Below are positions 5,880-12,129 of a stretch of 12,129 nt of DNA, in pieces. The notes beneath the pieces are model-generated. The model did no database searches, had not been told where the DNA came from, and saw nothing but the letters and a program-made list of their open reading frames with translations. The stretch's first letter is position 1. Each line of letters starts with the position of its first letter. The DNA is from Pseudomonadota bacterium (GTDB taxonomy: Bacteria; Pseudomonadota; Gammaproteobacteria; Steroidobacterales; Steroidobacteraceae), in assembly GCA_021826035.1 (NCBI GenBank), contig JAKBBE010000082.1:1-12129 (forward strand), read 5' to 3'. The position numbers were made by a program, and so were the translations under genes.

Positions 5880-8368
5880 GCGCGAGCGGCACTCAGCGTC
5901 GCGAGTCCGCCGCGCCGTCCCTGCGCCGCGCCGCGCTTGAGGCGGCCTGCCGGACGGTCGCCCCCGCCTGGCCGCTCGACCGGCAGATTGCCTTCAGCCC
6001 CTATTGGGGGCAGCGTGATCGCCCGTTCGCGCTGGCGGCCGCGCACCGACGGCGGCTGGCCGGAGCCCCGATGACGCTGCCGCGCACCGAATACCTTCGT
6101 GCGTGGCAGAGCGGCGAGATCCAACTCGGAGATCTGGAGCAGGCTCTGCGCGAGCAGTCGGCGGTACCTAGCGTGTCGGTGGCCGTGCAGGCCCTCGGAC
6201 AGAGGACCGACCCACACCCGGGACTGCCACTGCTCTGCGATGTGCTTGACGCAGCGGCGCCCGCGCGCGACGGCACGGCGTGGAGTACGCGGGTGACGCA
6301 GCAGATCAGCGAGTACTGCGGCGCGTACTTCGATCGCCTGCAGGCCGACTGGCATCCCGACAACCCGTGCGGCTTCTATCCCGGTTGGCGTGCGGCGCTG
6401 CTGCGCGACCGCCGCTTCGCTTCCCTGCGCGAGCGCGCGGCGCAACTGCCCGGTAACTGCGAGTCGGCGCTGCACTGGGCAATCGAACGGCTGGCCGTGC
6501 GCGAGACTCACCTCACCGAGCTGCTCGAGCTGGTTGCGCTGCGCATCGGCGGCTGGGCCGCCTGGTGCGCCTGGCTGCGCTGGGAAGCCTCACTGGCCGG
6601 CCAGGAGGAGGCGCATCTGAGCTCGCTGCTGGTGACTCGCCTGTGCTGGGAAGCGATCCTGCACGATGGCCGCCACGATGAGCACTCGATGTGGACGAGC
6701 TGGATGCGGCACTGGAACACTGTCCCAGAGGACACGGGCGGGACCTCGCTCGCAGTCGATCTGCTCTGGCAACGCGCCCAGGAAGTCGCCTACCAGCGCG
6801 AACTCTTTGCCTCACTGTCGCGGGCCCCGGCGTCTGCCGGGCAGCCCACACCCGAACCGCCGAGGGCACACCTCGTGTTCTGCATCGACGTGCGATCCGA
6901 GCGCATCCGCCGTGCCGTCGAGCGGCTCGATCCCGCCCTGCGAACCTACGGATTCGCCGGGTTCTTCGGTCTCGCCATTCGCTACACGCCGCTCGGCACC
7001 GGGCTCTCCCAGGCGCGACTGCCGGGCCTGCTCGCACCCTCGCTCGAGGCAGGTGAGTCCACCGGGGACGCCGGCCACGACCGCCGCATCGCGCTCAGGC
7101 GCCGCACCGCGCTCAGGCGCGGAGCGAGCCTGCAGCCGTTCCTGCGCCTTCCCTCGGGGGCATTCACCACCGTGGAGATGCTCGGGCTCGCCTATCTGCC
7201 AAAACTGCTTGCGCGAACGGCGGGGCGACTCCGCGCCGCGCCGGAGCAGACCGGGCTCGCGGCCGGCGAGCGTGCCGCGCTGCACCCCAGCCTGCTGAGC
7301 GGGACCGGCGCAGAGCGCACATCGCGGGCCGAACTCGCCGCTGGCATCCTTCGTGCCATGGGCATCCGCGCGCCCTTCGGACGGCTGCTCGTGATCATCG
7401 GGCACGGCGCGCAGACGGCTAACAACCCCCAGGCCGCCACGCTCGCCTGTGGTGCCTGCGGAGGACACGGCGGCGAGGTCAATGCCCGCATCCTCGCCGC
7501 ACTGCTCAACGACGCCGACGTGCGTGCCGCTCTGACCGATTGCGGCATCCACATCCCGCAGGAAACTCTCGCCATTGCAGGCCTGCACGACACCACGACC
7601 GACGTCATCGAGTTGTTCGATCTGGATCGGGTGCCGCCCAGCCACCTTACCGATATCGAGCAGCTGCAACAGACACTGCACCATGCCGGCGCCGAGGTTC
7701 GAGGCGAGCGCGCGCCGAGCCTCGGCCTCGCCCGCTTCCTCGGCCACGACGCCAGGCTCCTGACCCGCCTGCGGCGTCGGGCCCAGGACTGGTCACAGGT
7801 GCGCCCGGAATGGGGCTTGGCCGCAAATGCGGCCCTGATTATCGCCCCGCGCGAGCGCAGCCGCGGCGTCAATCTGCACGGGCGGGCATTTCTGCATGAA
7901 TATCACTGGCAGGACGATCGCGATGGCGCACTGCTCGAGCAGATCTGCGCCGGCCCACTGCTCGTCGCGCACTGGATCAACCTGCAGTACTACGGCTCGA
8001 CCGTCGACCCGGAACGCCTCGGCAGCGGCAACAAAGTCCTGCACAACGTCGTCGGTGAGCACATCGGGGTCCTCGAGGGGTCCGGCGGCGATCTGCGCAT
8101 CGGTCTCGCCCGGCAATCCGTACACGACGGGGCGCGCTGGGTCCACACGCCGCTGCGTCTGTCGGTACTGATCGATGCGCCGCGCGAGCGCATCGATCAG
8201 GTCATCGACCGGCAAGCGGTGCTGAGTGCACTGCTGAGGAATGAGTGGCTGTACCTGTACCGGCTGCAGGAGCAGGCTGTCGAGCGCCGCCTCGGCGCAA
8301 CGTGGCACGACTGTTACATTGCTGGCGAACCGACGGTGACGACGCATGCCGCGCTCCCCGTACGCTGA
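5876..8368 (+). CDS. dabA: DabA, zinc-binding catalytic subunit of the DAB inorganic-carbon system (DUF2309), 830 aa
   Basis: A large cytoplasmic protein of the DUF2309/PF10070 family that pairs with DabB. It is a beta-carbonic-anhydrase-like enzyme thought to hydrate CO2 to bicarbonate only when coupled to DabB, so carbon accumulates against its gradient. The expected zinc and active-site residues are present: Cys336 and Asp338 (LVFCIDVRSERIRR), His510 (VIIGHGAQTANNP) and Cys525 (TLACGACGGHGGEVNARI). Their spacing closely matches the published Halothiobacillus neapolitanus DabA2 set (C351, D353, H524, C539, from memory), and length is typical. The start is GTG 5876, overlapping the dabB stop by 4 bp (GTGA), with AAGGGG upstream at 5863-5868. 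An 18-bp in-frame tandem duplication falls at residues 404-415. Translational coupling to dabB is likely. Confidence 0.95.
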   Translation: MSASGTQRRESAAPSLRRAALEAACRTVAPAWPLDRQIAFSPYWGQRDRPFALAAAHRRRLAGAPMTLPRTEYLRAWQSGEIQLGDLEQALREQSAVPSVSVAVQALGQRTDPHPGLPLLCDVLDAAAPARDGTAWSTRVTQQISEYCGAYFDRLQADWHPDNPCGFYPGWRAALLRDRRFASLRERAAQLPGNCESALHWAIERLAVRETHLTELLELVALRIGGWAAWCAWLRWEASLAGQEEAHLSSLLVTRLCWEAILHDGRHDEHSMWTSWMRHWNTVPEDTGGTSLAVDLLWQRAQEVAYQRELFASLSRAPASAGQPTPEPPRAHLVFCIDVRSERIRRAVERLDPALRTYGFAGFFGLAIRYTPLGTGLSQARLPGLLAPSLEAGESTGDAGHDRRIALRRRTALRRGASLQPFLRLPSGAFTTVEMLGLAYLPKLLARTAGRLRAAPEQTGLAAGERAALHPSLLSGTGAERTSRAELAAGILRAMGIRAPFGRLLVIIGHGAQTANNPQAATLACGACGGHGGEVNARILAALLNDADVRAALTDCGIHIPQETLAIAGLHDTTTDVIELFDLDRVPPSHLTDIEQLQQTLHHAGAEVRGERAPSLGLARFLGHDARLLTRLRRRAQDWSQVRPEWGLAANAALIIAPRERSRGVNLHGRAFLHEYHWQDDRDGALLEQICAGPLLVAHWINLQYYGSTVDPERLGSGNKVLHNVVGEHIGVLEGSGGDLRIGLARQSVHDGARWVHTPLRLSVLIDAPRERIDQVIDRQAVLSALLRNEWLYLYRLQEQAVERRLGATWHDCYIAGEPTVTTHAALPVR
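7085..7120 (+). repeat. 18-bp in-frame tandem duplication within dabA
   Basis: Two adjacent 18-bp units (7085-7102 and 7103-7120) differ at one base. They encode RIALRR and RTALRR (residues 404-415) in a basic, probably exposed loop between the two metal-binding halves of DabA. This looks like a small recent duplication. Confidence 0.8.
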
Positions 8369-9323
8369 GACAGCGCCCCCGCCCGACTCGATCGGCCCAG
8401 TGCATCGCGCCGTCCCGACCGACCGCCTGCGGCACTCGCTCGCCGACCTTGAATCCGAGGCGATCTACATCCTGCGCGAGGCCGTTGCGGAGGCGCAAAA
8501 CCCGGTACTGCTCTTCTCCGGTGGCAAGGATTCGACGGTCCTGGCGCATCTTGCCTGCCGGGCCTTCCACCCTTCCCCGCCCCCGCTGCCGTTGCTGCAC
8601 ATTGACTCCACCTGGGAGTTCAGTGCGCTGCTGCAATTCCGTGACCGCTTCGCGCAGCGTCACCACTATCGGCTGCACATCCACGCCAACGAGTCGGGCC
8701 GCGCCGCAGGAATTAACCCGTTCGATCACGGCGACCGTTACACGACCATCATGCGCACCGATGCACTGAAGAGTGCGCTCGACACCGCCGGCTACGACGT
8801 CATCATCGGCGGGGCCCGTCGCGACGAGGAGCGCTCGCGCGCCAAGGAGCGGGTGGTCTCGCTGCGCGGACCGCAGCACACCTGGGAACCGCGACACCAG
8901 CGGCCTGAGCTGTGGAACCTGTACAACTTTCGTCTCGGCGTCAACGAGAGCGCTCGCGTCTTTCCTCTGTCGAACTGGACTGAGATTGACGTGCTCGCCT
9001 ACGCGCTGATGCGCGACGTCGAAATCGCTCCTCTGTACTTTGCGCGCCCGCGACCGGTACTCGAGCGCGACGGCAAGCTGATCGTCGTCGATGACCCGCA
9101 GCGCATGCGCTTGCGGCCCGGAGACTCCCTGCAGTGGCGCAAGGTGCGATTCCGTACGCTCGGCTGCTGGCCTGTCACAGCCGCCGAGGACTCGCAAGCC
9201 GAAACGCTGGCGCAGGTCGTAGAGGAAACCCTGCGCTCACCGCGCTCGGAGCGCAACGGCCGCCTGGGCGACCGCGATGCCGGCGGTTCGCTCGAACGCC
9301 AGAAGCGCGACGGCTATTTCTAG
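8346..9323 (+). CDS. cysD: CysD-like PP-loop ATP pyrophosphatase (sulfate adenylyltransferase subunit 2 family), 325 aa
   Basis: This is a clear member of the CysD family, the subunit that with GTPase CysN makes adenosine 5'-phosphosulfate from ATP and sulfate. The PP-loop SGGKDST (residues 58-64) binds ATP. Other family blocks are GGARRDEERSRAKER (155-169), RPELWNLYN (186-194), VFPLSNWTEIDV (205-216), RFRTLGCWPVT (268-278) and the C-terminal end GSLERQKRDGYF. Two things are unusual. No cysN, cysC, cysH or cysI is visible, and several active-site segments differ from E. coli CysD: SGGKDST for SIGKDSS, HIDSTWEF for HVDTGWKF, and the segment around DHGDRYTTIMRT. The ATG at 8346 overlaps dabA by 23 bp and has only a weak ribosome site; GTG 8400 is an alternative. 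Position makes it part of the dab operon. APS synthesis is uncertain; another adenylation role is possible. Confidence 0.85.
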   Translation: MPRSPYAETAPPPDSIGPVHRAVPTDRLRHSLADLESEAIYILREAVAEAQNPVLLFSGGKDSTVLAHLACRAFHPSPPPLPLLHIDSTWEFSALLQFRDRFAQRHHYRLHIHANESGRAAGINPFDHGDRYTTIMRTDALKSALDTAGYDVIIGGARRDEERSRAKERVVSLRGPQHTWEPRHQRPELWNLYNFRLGVNESARVFPLSNWTEIDVLAYALMRDVEIAPLYFARPRPVLERDGKLIVVDDPQRMRLRPGDSLQWRKVRFRTLGCWPVTAAEDSQAETLAQVVEETLRSPRSERNGRLGDRDAGGSLERQKRDGYF

Positions 9324-9331
9324 GCTACCCC

Positions 9332-9337
9332 GAGGAG
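9332..9337 (+). promoter_or_regulatory. Ribosome binding site of the small operon gene
   Basis: GAGGAG lies 8 bp before GTG 9346. It fixes the start of the 86-aa gene at 9346 rather than at an in-frame codon further upstream inside cysD, and it is one of the strongest ribosome sites in the window. Confidence 0.7.
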
Positions 9338-9345
9338 ACTGCACC

Positions 9346-9606
9346 GTGATTCCGTCACCGACCGAGATCGACGTATTGAGCACCGAGCGGCGGATCGCCC
9401 GCGCTCTCGCACATCCGGCCTTCAGCGAATGGCTCAAGCAGGCCCTGCGCTCGGCGCTCGATCGCGATCCGACCGCTCTCGGCAACGATCTGGAGCTGCT
9501 CGAGCACCTGCTGCGCCCATGGGTCGAGGCGCGCATCGCAGTTGAGCAACACTCCCGGCCGCATGCTGGCACAGCGGAACCGACCGCCGTGCCGGTTCAG
9601 AACTAG
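9346..9606 (+). CDS. Small uncharacterised protein of the dab-cysD operon, 86 aa
   Basis: The gene begins with GTG 9346 (IPSPTEIDVLSTERRIARAL), with a strong GAGGAG site 8 bp upstream and 22 bp after the cysD stop. It is therefore very probably the fourth gene of the operon. The protein is soluble and predicted mostly helical: TERRIARALAHPAFSEWLKQALRSAL (about residues 12-37) and LELLEHLLRPWVEARIAVEQ (about 47-66), with a short disordered Pro/Ala-rich tail. No cysteines, signal peptide or membrane segment are present. I do not recognise the family. A helical small protein at this position could be an accessory or assembly partner of DabA or of the CysD-like protein, but nothing in its sequence shows that. 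A 6-bp inverted repeat (GAACCG/CGGTTC, 9577-9598) at the end lacks a T-tract. Confidence 0.7.
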   Translation: MIPSPTEIDVLSTERRIARALAHPAFSEWLKQALRSALDRDPTALGNDLELLEHLLRPWVEARIAVEQHSRPHAGTAEPTAVPVQN

Positions 9607-9698
9607 CCGGTACTTAGTCGGCGGGTGAGATGAGCGTCCCCGGGCGTTGCGTCTGAGTGCTCTTGACCCGTCCTGGCCGACTGTCGCAAGCTGATCCT

Positions 9699-10217
9699 AT
9701 GTCGCCGCAACCTCCACCGGGGCTCGAACCCTCGATGCGCGCACCGCGCGCAGGGGGCTTGCTCCTCGTTTGCTTCCTGATCGCCTTTACCGCAGAAGCA
9801 CTCGGAGCGCTCGCCTCGATTCATGCTGCAACGTTCTATGCGCAGTTGATGCAACCGCCGTGGGCGCCACCGGCCTGGCTCTTCGGGCCGGTGTGGACCG
9901 TGCTCTACGCCCTGATGGCGATTGCACTGTGGCGCATCTGGCGCAGGCACACGACGGGATCTGCGCCGATCGTACTGTTTCTGGTTCAGCTGGCCGTCAA
10001 TGCGGCCTGGTCCTGGCTGTTCTTCCGCTGGCACCTCGGCCCCGCGTCGTTCGCGTGGATCATGCTGCTGGTTGTGCTGCTCATCGCAACCGTGCGTATG
10101 TTTTGGCGCGTCGATCATCTGGCCGCGGCCCTACTGCTGCCCTATCTCGCCTGGGTGAGCTTCGCCTGCGCCCTCTCCTGGGCCGTTTGGCGCGCCAATC
10201 CCGCGCTGCTGGGCTGA
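9699..10217 (+). CDS. tspO: TspO/MBR family membrane protein, 172 aa
   Basis: A five-helix inner-membrane protein of the TspO/translocator protein family. Members bind porphyrins and other hydrophobic ligands; in bacteria they are linked to tetrapyrrole and stress control, and the exact role varies. Signature segments are PPWAPPAW (residues 53-60), FGPVWTVLYALM (62-73), NAAWSWLFF (101-109) and LPYLAWVSFA (147-156), with the usual high tryptophan content. Start choice is uncertain. ATG 9699 and ATG 9735 are both possible, neither with a good Shine-Dalgarno; 9735 would give 160 aa, closer to the usual family length. A GTG at 9657 is unlikely. The gene lies 92 bp after the small operon gene on the same strand and could be read through from the dab operon, but nothing shows they are functionally linked. 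Confidence 0.9.
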   Translation: MSPQPPPGLEPSMRAPRAGGLLLVCFLIAFTAEALGALASIHAATFYAQLMQPPWAPPAWLFGPVWTVLYALMAIALWRIWRRHTTGSAPIVLFLVQLAVNAAWSWLFFRWHLGPASFAWIMLLVVLLIATVRMFWRVDHLAAALLLPYLAWVSFACALSWAVWRANPALLG

Positions 10218-10803
10218 CGCCGGATGCTGGCCAAGACCGGCAGAATGCTCGCCGCGTTGCAGATTGCCGACCGACTGAATGACGTCCCGCGCCGCCGACG
10301 TCCGGTGGCGTTGCGCCCTTGCCGTACTTCCTGAGTGCGAATGGTCGCTGCGCAGTGCTTGTGGCGGTGCGACGCCAATGGCTCTGACTCCTCATGTCCA
10401 CTGCCACTGCCACGGTCACTGAAAGCTGCGTGTGGCCCGGCGAATGCACTGGCCTCATGGCCCTCCGCGCGTGCCCGCACACCCGCGGGAGCTCCGCCAG
10501 TCACAGGATGTTGCGGCATCGCTCCGCGTTGCGACCCTACCGGGAACGCCTGCAGCTTCGAGCGAGTGTAACCCGGACCCGTCGAATACTCGACGCGAGA
10601 TTCCGAGCACCTCCGATGACCGTTCAGTGCCTTCCCTCCTACCGGCGGGTGGTCTTGTGTTGCGCTCCTGAGATCATGCACGCCACCGGCATTCAAACCT
10701 GCCGGATCTCTGAGGCGACCGCCGCGTCCGGGTGCAACATGGGAAACATCTGACGGGCCCGCATCCTTGCCTCGCCGGAGGCATGCCTGATCACCGAGCA
10801 CAG
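10218..10803. other. Intergenic stretch without a supportable gene
   Basis: Open frames exist on both strands, but none has a ribosome site, recognisable domain or typical protein composition. The longest, on the minus strand (10142-10858), runs into tspO and is rich in Arg, Gly and Ser. One 6-bp hairpin is visible, TGCCTC/GAGGCA with a GCCG loop (10768-10783). This may be decayed coding DNA or hold an unrecognised RNA. Confidence 0.4.
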
Positions 10804-10831
10804 TTGACGCGAGCGGATAATCCGTGATACT
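10804..10831 (+). promoter_or_regulatory. Promoter candidate for the downstream membrane-protein gene
   Basis: TTGACG (10804-10809, 5 of 6) and GATACT (10826-10831, 4 of 6) are separated by 16 bp. A run of eight T follows directly (10831-10838). Transcription would start near 10838, giving a leader of about 105 nt before ATG 10943. The hexamers are visible; activity is inferred. Confidence 0.45.
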
Positions 10832-10942
10832 TTTTTTTGCGGGAATCAGGGCGACCATAACACATACAACGCGCCGCCTTCGGGATACCCAGTTCTGCGC
10901 TCGGCGAATTCACAAGAACGACAACACGAGAAGAGACCACTC

Positions 10943-11689
10943 ATGGCGATCTCGACACGGCATGCATCGTGGGAAATTCCGCCCGACCGCAAGGCTGCCG
11001 CAGTGTGGCTCGGGATTTTTTGGATCGGGATACTAATCGGCTTCGGAGTGGACTTTCCGGAGTTTCTGCGACAGCAACCGGCGCCACCGGGCATTGTCTA
11101 TCTACACGCCGTCGTGTTCGTGGGCTGGCTCGTTCTCGTCACTGCGCAGGTCGCTCTCGTGCTGAGCGGACGCCTGAGTCTGCATCGGCAAATCGGTCGA
11201 TTCGGCACATACATCGCCGGCCTCATGGTGTTACTCGGTTTGGCGACCGCCCTGACGGTGATCGGCCGATATCATTTTCCACCCGAGTCCCTGGCGCTGA
11301 ATCTCGTCGATCTGCTCGGTTTGTTCGTCTTCGTCGCTCTCGGCATCCACTACCGCACTAATCCTGCCGTGCACAAACGCATGATGATGTTGGCGATGGT
11401 CTCAATCACCGATCCGGGCTACTCGCGGGCCATCGAGTACATTTACCCGGATCTGAAGACTCCGCTCGGTTGGTTCCTCGGCACGTTCTATGCCAACGTG
11501 CTCCTGGTGGCGCTCATGTTCGGCTGGGATCTGTTCCGGCGTCGACGGGTCCATCCGGCGCTGCTCATCGGTGGTACGGCACTCCTTGCTGCCGAGTTGG
11601 TGACGGCATTTCTCAACTTTAGCCCAGCTTGGAATGCCGTGGCGGGGAGTATCGTTCACGCCTGGGGATATACCGGCGGAACTCCCTAG
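10943..11689 (+). CDS. Hypothetical seven-helix membrane protein, 248 aa
   Basis: An inner-membrane protein with about seven hydrophobic segments: near residues 19-38, 51-74, 88-108, 118-136, 147-163, 177-198 and 205-226. The loop after the second segment carries LHRQIGR (80-86), and a second basic loop, HKRMMM (144-149), follows the fourth. The His-Arg-x-x-Gly-Arg pattern recalls small uncharacterised membrane families such as DUF2306, but I cannot confirm membership. Conserved-looking histidines (His55, His81, His136, His144) could be ligand or haem contacts, which is inference only. ATG 10943 fits the N-terminus; the upstream purine stretch GAGAAGAGACC is only a moderate ribosome site. It has its own promoter candidate and a terminator-like hairpin at the stop codon, so it is probably monocistronic. 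Confidence 0.8.
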   Translation: MAISTRHASWEIPPDRKAAAVWLGIFWIGILIGFGVDFPEFLRQQPAPPGIVYLHAVVFVGWLVLVTAQVALVLSGRLSLHRQIGRFGTYIAGLMVLLGLATALTVIGRYHFPPESLALNLVDLLGLFVFVALGIHYRTNPAVHKRMMMLAMVSITDPGYSRAIEYIYPDLKTPLGWFLGTFYANVLLVALMFGWDLFRRRRVHPALLIGGTALLAAELVTAFLNFSPAWNAVAGSIVHAWGYTGGTP

Positions 11690-11714
11690 CCGGGCGCACT
11701 CTCGCGCCTGGGCT
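11688..11714 (+). terminator. Terminator-like hairpin overlapping the stop codon
   Basis: AGCC plus GGGCGC (11688-11697) pairs with GCGCCT and GGCT (11704-11714) around an ACTCTC loop, with one bulged G and one G-U pair. It begins inside the TAG stop of the membrane-protein gene. No T-tract follows. Confidence 0.4.
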
Positions 11715-12129
11715 CGACCAGGCATGCTCGTTGGGGCGGCCTGTAGATCGGATCGCCCTGCCGCCACCTGGATTTCTGCGCCAACGTCGGGCCCGGCAGT
11801 CGCCTTCCCGAAAGCCCCGGGGATGGTTCAGCAGAGGCCTCAGCCGGACGAGGATCCCCGCTTGCCGAACGCCCATCATTGACCCTGTCGGGACGTCGCG
11901 GAACGGGATTTGGAGGTTACGGTCGGAATCGAACCGGCGTAGACGGCTTTGCAGGCCGCTCAGGCCACATGGAATCAATGAGTTGCGTACCTTTTGCCAG
12001 ACTTTGACACCCCGAGGGCTGGGGCTGTCAGCGGCAGGTCTCGAAGCCTGTACGGCGGAATGGATGGATAGCCCGCAAATGTTCTATTTCGACAGCACGA
12101 CGTGCATCGCGTGACGCGAGGTGACGTGC
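11715..12129. other. Right-edge stretch without a supportable gene
   Basis: Apart from the tRNA-Cys-like fragment at 11911-11959, I see no gene here. Open frames on both strands lack ribosome sites, domains and normal protein composition. The end of the window (after about 11960) is somewhat richer in A and T than the operon. Confidence 0.4.
11911..11959 (-). pseudogene. 3' half of a tRNA-Cys-like sequence (anticodon arm to CCA)
   Basis: On the minus strand the sequence reads as a complete anticodon arm, GCGGC-CTGCAAA-GCCGT, with anticodon GCA (Cys). A 4-nt variable loop follows, then a T arm with the TTCGATT loop, a 7-nt acceptor strand, T73 (the discriminator expected of tRNA-Cys) and an encoded CCA (11913 to 11911). 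The T stem has one mismatch (C50/A64). No matching D arm or 5' acceptor strand (GGTTACG) follows at the right distance; GGTACGC further upstream is only a loose match and too far away. This is therefore a fragment or decayed copy rather than a working tRNA. The 3' half from the anticodon arm onward is what tyrosine-recombinase elements commonly carry as an attachment site. Confidence 0.5.

Noticed and set aside
6812..7747. Minus-strand open frame (311 aa) opposite dabA
   Set aside because: It lies entirely within dabA, whose catalytic motifs are in the plus-strand frame; the antisense protein has no family features.
8202..9197. Long minus-strand open frame (331 aa) opposite the CysD-like gene
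   Set aside because: It is antisense to a clear family member and has no ribosome site or recognisable domain; high GC produces such frames.
9577..9598. Inverted repeat GAACCG/CGGTTC as the operon terminator
   Set aside because: It is a 6-bp stem with a 10-nt loop inside coding sequence and has no T-tract.
10816..10838. Intrinsic terminator (CGGA-TAA-TCCG stem followed by eight T)
   Set aside because: The stem is only 4 bp, is separated from the T run, and no upstream gene needs it; the promoter reading fits the downstream gene better.
10142..10858. Minus-strand open frame (238 aa) in the gap after tspO
   Set aside because: It overlaps the tspO 3' end, lacks a ribosome site, and has an unnatural Arg/Gly/Ser-rich composition without hydrophobic core patterns.
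11911..11990. A functional complete tRNA-Cys
   Set aside because: No D arm or 5' acceptor strand can be placed at the correct distance, and the T stem has a mismatch.

Overview
The window is GC-rich, densely coded DNA with Shine-Dalgarno-type starts and frequent GTG initiation. The gene families (short RRM RNA-binding protein, CysD-type PP-loop protein, DabA/DabB, TspO, NhaR-like LysR) suggest a proteobacterium, most likely a gammaproteobacterium. That placement is inference from gene content, not from a marker gene. No complete transposon, integrase, rRNA or CRISPR array is visible.

Layout, left to right. (1) Positions 3-368 hold the 3' end of an unrecognised Cys-containing protein. It converges on an unrecognised 139-aa gene on the minus strand (377-796). 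(2) A short RRM RNA-binding protein (1127-1414, +) has a recognisable promoter, a leader of about 150 nt and a perfect 13-bp terminator-like hairpin. (3) A Tat-exported amidase-signature hydrolase (1613-3205, -) lies downstream of a LysR regulator (3346-4230, -).

(4) The centrepiece is divergent from that LysR gene: dabB (4329-5879) and dabA (5876-8368), the two subunits of the DAB energy-coupled inorganic-carbon accumulation system. They are followed without a real gap by a CysD-like PP-loop protein (8346-9323) and an unrecognised 86-aa protein (9346-9606). The dabB/dabA overlap is 4 bp, the dabA/cysD overlap is 23 bp, and 22 bp separate cysD from the small gene. This reads as one four-gene operon. 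The 98-bp lysR-dabB intergenic region is AT-rich against its surroundings and holds a perfect 15-bp palindrome, a tandem 9-bp repeat and a 12-bp palindrome, a good candidate operator.

As a unit, LysR would sense a carbon-related or redox signal and switch on DabA/DabB, which convert CO2 to trapped bicarbonate using the membrane cation gradient. The unexpected partner is the CysD-like protein. Its usual GTPase partner CysN is absent from the window, so an ordinary sulfate-activation role is doubtful here.

(5) Downstream are a TspO/MBR-family membrane protein (9699-10217, +), about 725 bp with no supportable gene, and an unrecognised seven-helix membrane protein (10943-11689, +) with its own promoter and a terminator-like hairpin. 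(6) The right edge (11690-12129) has no gene but holds the 3' half of a tRNA-Cys-like sequence on the minus strand, possibly an integration-site scar or a decayed tRNA.
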